From Elysia chlorotica (Eukaryota; Mollusca; Gastropoda; Plakobranchidae), in NCBI GenBank assembly GCA_003991915.1, contig RQTK01000351.1:372001-436000 (forward strand): DNA of 64,000 bases. The letters run 5' to 3'. The number at the start of each line of letters is the position of its first letter. Position 1 is the stretch's first letter. Under the pieces are notes generated by a model that was given only the letters and a program-made list of their open reading frames with translations, did not search any database and was not told the DNA's origin. Below, piece after piece: positions 36,188 through 48,342 of the stretch. The translations under genes were made by a program, and so were the position numbers.

Positions 36188-38270
36188 ACGTAAAAATACA
36201 GCAAAGTTGTGTGTATGTCTTACATCGTTACGATCATTTTGATTTTTCAACACCAAATGAACTTATTGTTTTAAACATTAGACTTTGCCATTCGAGTTCT
36301 AAGAATAATATAGGGATTGATAAAATACATATAAAATAAATATATTGTATAACTGCATTGATTTGTAAACGTTATTTTTATTAGGCTAACATTGTTAAAA
36401 AGCTAATCAAATTCTGTTGGCTTTAAAACTTGCAGCTCTAATAAATCTGCAGACCTTACTACCTTTTTCATCATAATATTATTTGTTACCTGGTTTTCTC
36501 CTCGACTCTCTTGCTCGAGTATCTGTTTTAGAGAAATAAAAATATTTTGATATCTGTGAGATCGTCTTCCGCAAAATTATGGTCCACGAAATTTGACCAT
36601 TAAACAAAATCTGACTATTCTTTTTTTTTTTTTTTAGAAAACTATGACATCCTGATTTTGTTTCCTCGCAAACTCCTTTGTATCTGAACTAATCTCTTGA
36701 ACATTTTAGGCGTAAAATTAACAGGAACTGCTTTCCAACAGTTTTCTAGAAAAAGTGAGCTTTGTCTCATGGACTAGGTTACGAACACAATTATTTTCTT
36801 TTAATCGGAAGTCTTTCTCAATCAACTGTTGCACCTTTTAAATTAGAAGGCAATTAGTGAGAGAAAGCTTTTTTTTCAAGTACGCTAAATTGCATAGTTA
36901 AAATAGGCGCTGTCTCATTAGAATGTTTAAAACCAGAATTACTTCCTCAATACATAATCTTTAAATACAATTAAGTTATTTATCTTCAGGAAAAGTAAAC
37001 CATAAACAAATTAGAAACAGACACTCGAGCCAAGCGGAAAGAAAATCCTGACTGCCAACCCTATTTTAGGAATCCATGCTTGGTCTATAGATTTTAGGCT
37101 GGGCTTTTTTAGAAAAAGGAGAGGATGAGAACGAAAAAAAAACAAACAAACAAGAACCAAACCAAAACATCACTACAGATTTTGATGTGCATAGATAGGC
37201 CTACATTTTATTCATTAATCATTAATTTATTTTGTTGTTGCTCTGTTTTTTTTAAATAAACTTTGGCAAAATTTCGTTGAAATCAAAATGCAATTGGATA
37301 TGAAAACCAATGCAAGTATCATGTAACGTTTTGTTCTCGTGTAACTTAAGGACAAAATAGATGCTTTACATTCTTAATATTTATCACACGAAACAAAGGT
37401 CTCTGTTTAAAAAACAACAAAACAAACCTAGACCTTTCAAGGATACTGACAACAATCTTATTTACCGACATTCAGAATAAAGCGCAAATAATCATTAAAA
37501 TTAAACGATAATAAATATATAAGAACAACAAAACAGTTAATATTATTTAGACGACCTCTAAACATGGCTGTTAATGGAAGAAGTTAACGATTTTTAACAG
37601 CGTTATTTATCTCTATGTGACAGAATATTGATTCGGAATATTTCTCACGCATTCTAAGAAAAAACAACAATTCTGGTTTCACCACACAAAAAATGTGAGG
37701 GCTCATTACTACCTTCATACAATACATGAGATGGCTAATGATTATGGAAACCGTTTTAGTTTCTAATTAACTTTTATAGGCTCTAAGTTTTAACCTTTCC
37801 ATATCGAGTGATTTAAGATCGTTTCCTTGCACGCGCACTATTTTGCAGAACTGAATAAAAATACAAAGGTAAAAGCTTTGATAAAAAGAACATTTCTTAA
37901 AAAAAAACAATGGAAGCTCTTCAGATCAATACAAAGCGATGTTATCACAATCATGAGCATAAACTATTAATGCAATTAAACATGTGTGCGACGTAATGGA
38001 AAAAGGTTAACTCTAAGAACCTTTGATATGTTCTATCTAGATGCAGGGCCTACCTGTTCTTTGTCTTGTCTCATTTGTTCTTACCAAAATGGGTACACAA
38101 TTATAGTTTATGGAAAGGGATTTTTAAAACTAAACATTCTACAGTTTACGCAAAATCTGCTTGCACGAGAAATGGTAAAAAAAAACCACATGTCATTTAC
38201 CTTGCATGAGCGTTGAAATCAAAAGAAATAAAATCAGGAGTATGGATTCGTGGAGACACCTCGACTTCAT
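32262..38270 (-). CDS. Small mucin-like, probably GPI-anchored surface protein (unrecognised family)
   Basis: The minus-strand exons are 38270-38201, 36522-36490, 35513-35472, 34753-34712, 34585-34346, 33203-33093 and 32350-32262. They total 627 bases and 208 residues. Every junction has AG/GT ends and every intron is phase 1, so each internal exon is a symmetric module. Exon 1 encodes a signal peptide ending in ILLILFLLISTLMQ. Exon 2 is basic (TRARESRRKP). Exons 3 and 4 are identical 42-bp copies encoding SPHLPLPGLKIHH. Exon 5 (about residues 63-142) is Thr/Pro/Ala-rich with APVTT repeats, a likely O-glycosylated stalk. Exon 6 has an NSS sequon and one Cys. Exon 7 ends in a hydrophobic tail (FVKIISIFLILARAFCTL) after small residues, as in GPI-anchor signals. 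I do not recognise a homologue; the function is unknown. An acceptor at about 38304 suggests a further 5'UTR exon upstream. Confidence 0.72.
32495..32700. repeat. (GA)n/(CA)n compound repeat in mucin-like gene intron 6
   Basis: A GA run at about 32503-32568, then GACA, CA and G-run interruptions to 32700. Confidence 0.95.
33966..34034. repeat. (CAA)n microsatellite in mucin-like gene intron 5
   Basis: Pure CAA triplets. The poly-Cys and poly-Leu minus frames across it are artefacts. Confidence 0.95.
34660..34799 (-). repeat. Duplicated exon cassette, proximal copy (exon 4 with flanks)
   Basis: About 135 bases nearly identical to 35422-35560. The unit contains acceptor gttgtttatag, the 42-bp exon and donor gtatgt. 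Confidence 0.9.
35422..35560 (-). repeat. Duplicated exon cassette, distal copy (exon 3 with flanks)
   Basis: Same unit as 34660-34799, about 760 bases upstream in gene order. The exon (35513-35472) and both splice sites are intact. Confidence 0.9.
36145..36186. repeat. (CAA)n microsatellite in mucin-like gene intron 2
   Basis: About 14 pure triplets. Confidence 0.9.
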
Positions 38271-38408
38271 CGTTAAAGGTCCGTCTTCTGGTTCTGTGAG
38301 CTAAAACATCGATATAACGTATAAGCACACGTATTCTGTTTTTTAAATAAGTGTACACAAACAGTAATAAGAAAAAAGCACTACAAGCCACTAGGCTTAC
38401 GAAAACTA

Positions 38409-38412
38409 CTAT

Positions 38413-38503
<91 letters not shown>
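38409..38503. repeat. (CTA)n array 5' of SINE copy A
   Basis: Pure CTA triplets ending directly at the SINE head. Confidence 0.95.
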
Positions 38504-38504
<1 letters not shown>

Positions 38505-38753
38505 GGGGGCGGGGTGGCCCTGTGGTAGAACATCGGCTTCCGACGCAGAAATTCTGTGGTTCGAGCCTGACGATTTCGACCTCTGCTGGTTGGTTCGATG
38601 TCAGTTTAATTAAACTGGCTGAGAAAAGAGTCATGGTATCCCAGCCTTTTCTCGTGTGTGCAGCACATAAAATTGCCAGACGTCGGCCATGGAATCCATA
38701 CAAAATAAAGCCTATATAGTGCTGACGTTGGAAGTTAAACCAACTCAACGTCA
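38505..38753 (+). mobile_element. tRNA-derived SINE, copy A
   Basis: The head resembles a tRNA gene, with an A-box region tggccctgtggtagaacatcgg (split over 38515-38536) and B box ggttcgagcc. A body shared with the copies at 46.6, 47.0 and 49.9 kb follows (ctggctgagaaaagagtcat, tctcgtgtgtgcagcacata). The 3' end is gttaaaccaactcaac, running into (CTA)n. It is flanked by CTA arrays on both sides. Confidence 0.85.
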
Positions 38754-38927
<174 letters not shown>

Positions 38928-39865
38928 GTAACTACTCGTATTACAACCATTATTTCTATGTTTATGATCTTTATTTAAAATAAGCTCACGAGATTGGTAA
39001 GTAGCTTGTGAGTGATTGTGATCTGAGTGCCACCTTGCTTTAAATAGTGTGGAAATTTTTAAACTGAAACACCGTTTGCGTTATGGTTTCAATTCAGCGG
39101 GTGATCCCAAATAAAAAGTAGTTTTTGAAGTTCTACATTCGTGTTAAATAGCAAACGGTTGCTGAAAACTCTCGTTTATTTATTTCGTCGCCAGGTAACA
39201 GGATATGACCTACAAATAGATATCTTTCTTTTTTTTAATGTCTTTTTAAATTATGCAATTTGCATGCGAAGGTGTGTATAGAAGTTTCCTCGGAGGAAAG
39301 AATGAGCTATAAATCTCACCTTTTTAATTAACATGCCAAGGGCACAATGAAATGTCCCAAAGCTAATATCAAAGAGTATACAGGTCTGATGAATAGCAAG
39401 AATGTACGCTAGCATATTAGTATGCTGTGCATGAATTTCTAATGGCACAACGCAGTTAAAAATCCAACCACCCAAAATTGTTACCGTTTAATAGAATAAT
39501 TATGTCAAATTGAAAGTGATTATGTTAAGTATGATTATATTAGATTGATTCGTAAACTACATTGTGCGACATGACTATGTTACTTATGAGCTTGAATGGG
39601 ACATGATAGAGGATAACTATGGCTCTCATCAATCATGTGAAATGACATTGCATAACGTTCCTTTGTTCAGAAGTAATTTTGTTGAGTATCTGACTCCGAA
39701 TTGCATACAAATGGCACCGTGGATGTATATGCGATTCAAAAGCTTTTATAGATGATAATATGTGGTGTGTGAGACCCACTAGATTGAAAGTGAAATTATT
39801 TAATAAATATTTTCCATCAGTTTGAAAACTACAACATGTAGTGACCAAAACAGTAAGAAAGAAAG

Positions 39866-39931
39866 CGACGGCCCAGAGCGAGGATCGAACCTTCAGCCTT
39901 CTGATTAGAAGCCGCGCTCTCTTAGGCTGGA
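39866..39931 (-). mobile_element. tRNA-like sequence (Arg-like head), minus strand
   Basis: The minus strand reads gtccagcctaagagagcgcg, then an anticodon-loop-like cttctaa, a perfect B box ggttcgatcc and a 3' end ctctgggc that can pair with the start. The D arm is too short for a functional tRNA. Another 3' half (cacttctaatcggaagg, then a diverged B box) lies at about 40385-40430, so these look like SINE heads. Confidence 0.45.
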
Positions 39932-40139
39932 CTTGTACCCTCCCTCTCCCCTTCACCCAAATATTGCCACCCAGCTTTGTTATAAAATATCCTTAAGACG
40001 GAGAAAGCTTTGCGTTTTCCTATTTCAACGTCTCCTTGTTCTCAATGAAGACCCTATTAGGAGACAGGGACCTGGATACCTGGGAATCGTCCAGTCACTT
40101 TTACTGACAAAGTCCCTGTTTGATTGTTTGATTGATGGT

Positions 40140-40390
40140 TAACGTCAAACCTCATCACTAATATTGTGGTATTTGTGGACAGACCTCAAGACTAACGTCT
40201 GACACAAAGAGACAGTTGAGACACATGTATTCTTGCCTCAGCCGGTCGCATTATTCATGTTCTGACACCGATCCAACCAGTAGTGGACGAGATCAGACGA
40301 ATGTATTTTTAAACGATCGTGGGATTTTCTAACCGAGGACCTCCCGATTGGGAAACCAACGCTCTGCCCCTTACACCATTTCGTTCCTAG
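40140..40390 (-). mobile_element. tRNA-derived SINE, minus strand, diverged
   Basis: The minus strand has an A-box-like ggtgtaaggggcagagcgtt and a B-box-like ggttagaaaatccc, then the family body: ctactggttggatcggtgtc, gcgaccggctgaggcaag and cagacgttagtcttgaggtc. Confidence 0.75.
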
Positions 40391-41218
40391 ACAACAGAGG
40401 ATCGAAACTGCAACCTTCCGATTAGAAGTGGCACACCCCCCTCCCCCTTCCCTTATATTTTTCCATGGGCCACTCTAGCATGTAAGCCGCCCCTTTATTC
40501 CTGTAGTTCTCTTTGATAGAAGACTATTGTACGAAGGTGGTCAATGAAGAAACCTAAGCGTGTTGTCTAAAGCGCCTTACCTTTATAGAGGTAATGCTAC
40601 ATGACGCCTCATATTTCCATTTTTTGCATAGCCGCTGTTTGAGTCAGTTCCTATTGTGATCTTACAGAGTCAAGGATCAGCTTCAGGCGACAAGGTCTTT
40701 GAAATTTAATGAAGATAAAGAGCCATGCATATATTTTTGTTTCCTTCGGCATTGAAAAACATATTGTTCATACCATTGCATTTTAATGCAAATTTAAAAA
40801 AATCTAAACTTTAAATTCTTCTAAACCGAGAATGTACTAAGGAAGGCAAAATTAAAAAGTTTAATGCTTTTCAGAAACCGTACATTAAGGGTAAAAAAGT
40901 TGCAATCCTTAACGATAACGCTTTCTTATTCGCACACTTAATGTGGTTTATATAATCAAAGCTTTTGTAAGAGAAAATTTTCCAATGCTTTAACTGAATT
41001 TTATGTTTTATCGTTCGTTTACCTTCCCTTGAATTTGAAAGAAAGGTGAAAGTTATACATAGTAATAAATCACCTTAAATAAATGGGTGGGTATTGCTTC
41101 AACCCCCCCCCCCCCTTTTTTTTTTCCTCTCTCCACTCTTTTTCGCACACACAATTCTTTTCTGAGATATACGTTGGAAATCCGATTAAACATGGCGCCT
41201 AACTTTGACTCTGTATGT

Positions 41219-41425
41219 GACCGGTTCGAGTCCTCGTTGGGTAATTTGGGTAACCTTATTTGTCGAATTTGGCCCACTATTGGTCGCTACCAGTATTATC
41301 TGAACTGCTGAGACAGAGTCATCCTGGTGTCTCGTGTGTGGCACTACGAAAAATTATCAGACGTTAGTCTTTTATAGTATCCTATTTGGGAACCTAGGAG
41401 ACGTTAAACACTGAGAGAGCCTCTC
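41219..41425 (+). mobile_element. tRNA-derived SINE, plus strand, diverged
   Basis: B box ggttcgagtcc near 41222, then gctgagacagagtcatcc, tctcgtgtgtggcac, ttatcagacgttagtc and a terminal gacgttaaac. The match to the body of the intact copies is clear. Confidence 0.75.
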
Positions 41426-42709
41426 TTGTAAACTAAAAACCTTGGTTGCTGTAAAATCTAAGCACTAAAAGCTCTTAGTGGTTTTGAACACTCTTTCGTT
41501 GTGATTATCTATATACTTTCTTTACAACTACGCGAACCTCTTTATGGGGAGTACTTAGGGGTAAAAAGCCAAAAGAAAATCATTTATTTCATAAGCAAGC
41601 AGTGATATAAAAAAGATAGGTATAGATTCATTACTACAAAAAAAAATGTTAAAACTAATGAGCCTTGCTGGTATTCTCTTACTTTGTAATGGTATGGCGC
41701 AAAATTAAGTAATTTAAAGCGCTGTTGTTCTTTTTTGGGGGGTTGATCTTTTTTTCCTTCCCAAATTAATAATTCATATTTAATACTGTTTTTTTTACTA
41801 TGCATCTACATCTGTGTGAATATTATCTTAATATCAAAGTATTTTGCGTTTTTCTTAATTTCTCTCCCTTGCCCTCCTTTTCCCACCACAAGCAACCAGC
41901 TCTATTGCCAGCTTGCTCGATGTAATCAAGATAAAGGTTAGTATAACTGCAGGCATGGCTGCTTCACAACCTATTGTGTCCACGACTCTGGAATTCAGTA
42001 GTTAAACCGAAGACTCTGGTGGCTAGAGATATAAATTTGATAAAGCAAGCGTAATGGTAAGGTAATGGCTTTCAGATTTTAAGGAAACATTCGTCATAAA
42101 CAGAGCTGAGGATCCACTCTCCACTCCCGCTCATGTTGAAGCCTTGCCTCCATTCCCGATACAAAGTAATAAGGCGCAAGCTTTATTACGTAAAATGCAC
42201 CCCAAGATTTCTCTTGAATCCTTCGCACCCTTCACAACTTCAAAATGTTGTGTGCTCTAAAGTCTTGCTAGTGGTAACTCAATCTGTCCTTAGACTGACT
42301 GCTTTCATAAATTCGGAAAAAAAATCGTAAGTTTATCAATTAGTTATCGTCACCGCGACTTTCAGATTATTGCAGACAATTTTAGATACCCTCTGGGCTG
42401 TATAGATAGGGATATTAATGGATATGAGCTTTTAAAAAGCCTACTTCAGTTACATGTTTCGCCATCATTTTGAGAAATATTTATTTAAGACCTTTATATG
42501 CCAGGACGGTTTCCCTCTAAATATTAAAGTTTGGAGTTTCAATTTAAAACAAAACTAGTTTTATTTTCCTGTCAAGAGGCTATGATATCTGAAATAATTT
42601 TTTTTACCGTAGCTCTGCTTTAACTTTAGCCTAATTATTAATAATCAACAAATTTTACCCTAAAATATTAAGATACAAAGGCGTTTCCCTGTTTTTCTTT
42701 GTTGTTTTT

Positions 42710-42940
42710 TTCTTTTGCTGCGAAGGATTTAATGGTGTCATTGAAATCCAATTTCCTCAATGCTCCATATGCTGAGATCTGACACCTCTCTTGGGCCATT
42801 GTGGATCTTGCTTCGCTTTTTATTCCTTGGAGTCTTGAAAATGATCGTTCACCAGTACCACTAAGCTATAGTTTGTCATCATCAAGGTAAGAAATAGTAT
42901 GAGGGTGATCTCGATGTTTGGGAAAGCTGCTTGAATGTTT
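42710..42940 (-). mobile_element. hAT transposase C-terminal dimerisation-domain relic
   Basis: The minus-strand translation gives GERSFSRLQGIKSEARSTM followed by AQERCQISAYGALRK, the conserved hAT C-terminal pattern (ERxFSxLxxIKxxxRSTMxxER). About 60 bases upstream, in another frame, AFPNIEI is the usual preceding block. The frameshift and stops show decay. Confidence 0.7.
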
Positions 42941-43769
42941 TCTTTTGTTAGCAAGTTATACATTTCTTGGTACCCATGTTTTTCCTTTTCTTTTTTACAC
43001 GTCGAATCTACAGATATGCTAAAGTTTCCAGTTTGTTTGACTTCATAAACAATTAACGACGTTAAAATGAAAATGATATATCCGTGTAATATTTTGTAAT
43101 TAATTTGTGGTGAGCCGGGATCAGGGCCCGTTGGAGGCCCCTAGGACGGCTTTGCTCCACACCATCACATACATTTTGGCATGTAAAATCTATTCATACC
43201 AGTTCGGATGGTGACCACCCTTTATTGTGACCCAATTATACTGTTTCCAGTTTTTAAAAGAATACAACGTTTAGCAAAAATTCGTTTTTGTCGTGTTGTT
43301 TCTTTTTCTAACTTCCTTCATTCCTTTCTTTCTTTTTTCTTCCCTAACTCAAGGCCCATCTGTTAATAGTTTCCCCTCAGCCCGAGGCCCTGTGTGTTGA
43401 AGCACGCCTAGCACGTGGCTAAATCCGGGCCTGAATAAATATAATTTCAAATATAAACATTTAAAAATTGAATCATTCAAAAGCACAAGCACTTATTTTT
43501 CTACCCAACGCTGTGAAGCCCGACAAATATTAAATTGAGTGTCTGGTTTCAGAATCATTGGTACCGGTACTTGAGTGGTATTGTCGCTTTTAGTAGACGG
43601 TATTTTAAATGGGCATTCAATCATTCAATAAGTGTAGTGCATGTACATGTATTGTATATCATTTTCGACCAGTTATCCCTATTTCCTCGCGAGATAGACC
43701 TTGAAACTCCTCTGACCTTAACCCTCTCCGGACATTGACCATAGAACTGAGCTCAAACAACGGCCGCAA

Positions 43770-43906
43770 AGGATGAGAGAAAGAGACAGACATAGAGACA
43801 GAGAGAAGCAGCGAGACAGAGAGGCGGCGACAAAGGGGAAGAGAGAGATGGAAGAGAGCGAGGCCATCTGAAACATTCTCGGAAGAGAGTCAGAGAGAGA
43901 CTTTAA

Positions 43907-43961
<55 letters not shown>

Positions 43962-44030
43962 TAGGACCAGAGAGAGAGTGAGACACACACGCACAGAGGG
44001 AGAGAAAGGGAGAGGGAGGGGGTGCTTGTA
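43770..44030. repeat. (GA)n-rich tract
   Basis: A pure GA run at about 43910-43955 inside a longer purine-rich region. Confidence 0.9.
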
Positions 44031-44444
44031 GCAAGCAAGTAATGCGAGGCGAGGTTTCCGCATGGTACAGAAGGCGAGCTTCTTCTGTTTGCTTTCACAA
44101 GCCAGATGCAACCGAGATGAACGACAATGACGGATAAAAACAAAAACAAAAAGATTCTGAATAAGTGGATCTACCTTACTTGATTTTAATTGCTGTTTAC
44201 CAAGAAGATCAAACGGGCATTATTTTGTGCAAATGAAACAGGCTGATGTTAAATGGATGGGAATTGCATTCCCTCATTACGTCGTACTGAATCTAGAAGC
44301 CACTTCCACTAGAGAAAATGGCAAAAGGACAATACGTACTCTTTTATTATTTTTATTAAACATTACACACTTTTTTATTTTAAATTATCCTGGAAATACG
44401 CTTGTTTTTCATACATTTAATGTCATGATATGATAATTATGAGC

Positions 44445-44545
44445 CAGCGTTGTTTCTTGTGTGGCAGCACGTAAATTTGTCAAATGTTAGCCTTCGGACC
44501 CGTCCGCATTATAGCCGATGTAGTGCTTCAGTCATTCAATCAGAG
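44445..44545 (+). mobile_element. SINE body fragment
   Basis: tttcttgtgtggcagcacgt, aaatttgtcaaatgttag and a diverged cccgtccgcattatagc match the central part of the SINE. The head is missing. Confidence 0.6.
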
Positions 44546-44968
44546 TTCCTGCTCTTGCCAAAGGTTGGATGCCATGATCTTCCATCTTTCTCGTTCAATC
44601 GCAATCTCGCAGCACTAGCTGGTTTTCATTCCAGTCGAGTCCTCCACACTATTGACCCAACTTATCTGCCCCCTTCCTCTACCTCTCGTGCCTTCCACCA
44701 TACCCTCTACGATCTGTTTCTGCAATGATCTGTGCCTCCTTATAAGTCCGAAATATTTAATTTTTCTCTCTTTCACTGTTTTGAGGGGCTGTTTTTGTTG
44801 CTTAATAATTACCATCTCTAGTATTTCAAGATTTGTTTTCTTTTCTCTCCAAGGGGCTCTTGTTAGTCTATAAATCCACATCTCTAAAGCATCTATTCTT
44901 CTTTCAGTATCCACAGAGTCCAAGTTTCTCACCCAAACATTAATGTCGATCAAATATAACATTTGCAT
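44545..44968 (-). mobile_element. LINE C-terminal relic, minus strand
   Basis: The translation gives DTERRIDALEMWIYRLTRAP, then KKTNLEILEMV, TVKERKIKYFGLIRRH and IVEGMVEGTRGRGRGQISWV. This is the post-RT C-terminal region common to many invertebrate non-LTR elements. It is truncated on its 5' side and has no recognisable start. Confidence 0.8.
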
Positions 44969-45060
44969 AGCCTTAGTCTTGTTTGAAGTGATACATTTGA
45001 ACTAGTATGGATCTGCACTCTGGATGTAGTGCTTACGTCGGACATTAAACAATCAACTGA

Positions 45061-46480
45061 ACTCATAATGATTGTGATACACAAACTAGCTTTAAGCATA
45101 CCATCATAGCATGGCGATTGGTTCATACATGCGGGATTCTGACATTTTGGACCCCCATCGTGTCTTGTAGCTTATCCTAAGCTGCAATTAACATAGCCTA
45201 ATGTAATAATATCGTATATATAGCTCGTACCGATGTACCAAATACAGTGTATACTAGTTAGTACATGTATAGTACTTTTGGATGAACTACTACAGCTAGC
45301 AGCCCAGCCTGGTGGACAGTGAGGGGGGGATGAGCGCGGGGGTCAGCTGGCCATGACCTGGACCCACGCAAACTGAAGGCCAGGTCAGAGCCCAGGCCCA
45401 CGAGAATACAGTCTCGTATTTAAAGGGCCCAGGTAATGACTGGTTTGAGCAGTTTGTTTCAGCAACATCTGCCACCGTGTGTGGACTACTGAAAAAACTG
45501 TTGTCTTTGAGCTAAACTAGCAGTAGGCCTACTGTGCAGTAGCTGGAGTTGATAGATCATTAATAAGGTAGAATTGTAACGTAGGTTTTCAGAAGGATCC
45601 TTTTAGGAGACGCAACAGCTGAGAATCGAATCTCGGACCACCGGCTTGCTAACCCAGAGCACTGCCTACTGATCTATCTGTTGCCCTTCATAGAAGGTAG
45701 GCCCTAATGATTTAGTTGTCGTATTTTCACGGATAAAAGAATAGTTTTTGCGTGTTATTTATGTGGACTTTTCAATTTTAATTATTATCGTGGATGTTTC
45801 ATTGTAAGTTTCATTTAATTATTTGTAATCGACATGAGCAAGCAAACAAAAGAAAAACAATACATTAACAAACCAAATCAAGATATAGATCTAAAATCTA
45901 TGGTGCTCATACCAAAATTTCTTATGTGCATGAACCTTCCCTGGAAGGACCTCTGTGGTCTGCATCTGTGGAATGGTGTGATTTTTTTTCCCTGAGGCAA
46001 TGATAAGAAACAAGAGATGACACTAGCAGTAGTTTGTACCAAAACCATATCAATGTTGGGGAAAACTGTCGTAGATCTAGTTATATATTAAATTTATATG
46101 CCTTATGATTAATTAATCACTAATAACAATTTTCCGTATCAGTAGCCTATCAATCAACATTGTTTCGAAGAAAGAGATCGGGCTTTGTATCGAAGATAAG
46201 CCTTTTTTATTTACATAAACAGTGTAGCTCTAGATCTAGTCGATTCATAACTGTGTAACTTACTACCTTTACCTAGGATGTTCACCTGCTACATAATCTA
46301 ACCGTGTAGACCAATATTGAGTTCATGGCATGGTAATTGGACAAAGAGGAGAAAACGCATTTTTTCTAACCTCCTTTAGGTGTAATTGCACAAGGAAAGA
46401 AATCGCCACGCTGGAATGCTATAACCCAATGCTTTGCTACCCTGACAATTTGATGCTCGGCTATTAATCCTTTTTGATAT
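45061..46480. other. Intergenic with a G+C-rich patch
   Basis: A G+C-rich patch at about 45295-45440 has no open frame that I recognise. A tRNA-like 73-mer follows at 45612-45684. The rest is AT-rich. Confidence 0.4.
45612..45684 (-). tRNA. tRNA-like 73-mer, Ala(AGC)-like, probably a pseudogene or SINE head
   Basis: The minus strand begins GCAACAG and ends CTGTTGC, a perfect 7-bp acceptor stem over exactly 73 bases. An anticodon-loop-like TTAGCAA (AGC, Ala) and T-loop-like TTCGATT lie at the expected places. The D stem pairs poorly and the T stem pairs only if shifted by a base, so a functional tRNA is doubtful. Confidence 0.35.
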
Positions 46481-46487
46481 TATCTTT

Positions 46488-46621
<134 letters not shown>

Positions 46622-46882
46622 ATGGGAGCGCGGTGCCCCAGGGGTAGAACATAGGCTTCCGACGCAAAAGGCTCGGATTCGAGCCCTGGCGATTGCACTC
46701 CCTACTGGTTGGGTCGGTGTCAGTTCAATGTGACCGTCCGAGACAGGAGCCATGGTATCCCCGCCCTGTCTCGTGTGTGGCAGCACATAAAATTGTCAGA
46801 CGTCAGTCTTGGGGTCCGTCCACAATATAGCATAGGCTATATAGTGCTGGTCTGGGCGTTAAACCAACTCAACTCCAACTCA
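46622..46882 (+). mobile_element. tRNA-derived SINE, copy B
   Basis: gcgcggtgccccaggggtag (A-box region), then the body with accgtccgagacaggagcca, tgtctcgtgtgtggcagcac and cagacgtcagtcttggggtc, and a 3' end gttaaaccaactcaactcc running into CTA triplets. Confidence 0.9.
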
Positions 46883-47395
<513 letters not shown>

Positions 47396-47644
47396 ACTTT
47401 TTAGTGATGTTGCAAGTTGTAGTGAAAAAATAAGAACAGCCCAGTAAGAGTCACAATACAGATGATACCTTTTAAAAGCTTCTAAAGCGCATTTTTTCGA
47501 TCATTTATATAGAGTGACCCTTGATACATAGTTTATCATTTATGACTGCTAGTCCAAGAGAACTTCACTTAGAAACCATAATGTACTTTGTAGGAGAGAA
47601 GGGATATTCTAGCTAATTTCTTTTCGCTAAGAGGAGACTGTGCG

Positions 47645-47730
47645 GCGACAGGTCCCAATGCTAACGTCTGACAATTTTACGTAATGACGTATAGAGACAG
47701 TGTTGGGATACCAGACTGAAAGTTTGCACT
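47645..47730 (-). mobile_element. SINE body fragment, minus strand
   Basis: The minus strand contains acgtaaaattgtcagacgtt followed by agcattgggacctg, matching the family body. Confidence 0.55.
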
Positions 47731-48342
47731 TCATACATTTTTATTGCGACAGATACGAGTAGGCGCAATCTGTACTTTTTCTGTGTGATGTCAGAGCCTA
47801 ACTTATATAGCTTATGTCATTACTCTGAAGATAGAACAAATATTTCATTCATTAACATTAAACAATGCACTTGAAAAAGTTGGCTGTATCAGATCAACTT
47901 CACTTTTTTTTCCCTTGTTCCACTCTCTTAGTCTTAGCCTTGCAGAAGATATTAAAGAAGCAGAGCACTTTGTTGCAGTAATACCTAAAGTTTATAATAG
48001 TTATTGTATCTTTCATGTCAAACACAATTACTTGTAGACGATATCGGTAGTTCATTCGGTTAGAAGTCTTGCCAGACGAGCATCAGGTTGCGGTTGTAAT
48101 TTTAGCCGGTACCTTCTTTGTATTTCGTACAACATTCTTTGATTCGGAAAACATTATATGGTATATTATACTAATCAAAGGTTTTTGTTCGCAGGTGCAT
48201 ATCTGTTTTTGTTGTTGTTTTTTCTATTAATCCTGTCCATTATCTCATATTTTACACAGAAAAATAGTATCATGCTTTTTTTTTCTTCAGATTCTGATAT
48301 TTGTTGACTCAATTTGTCGTAACTGTAACTGACTGCGCCGTC

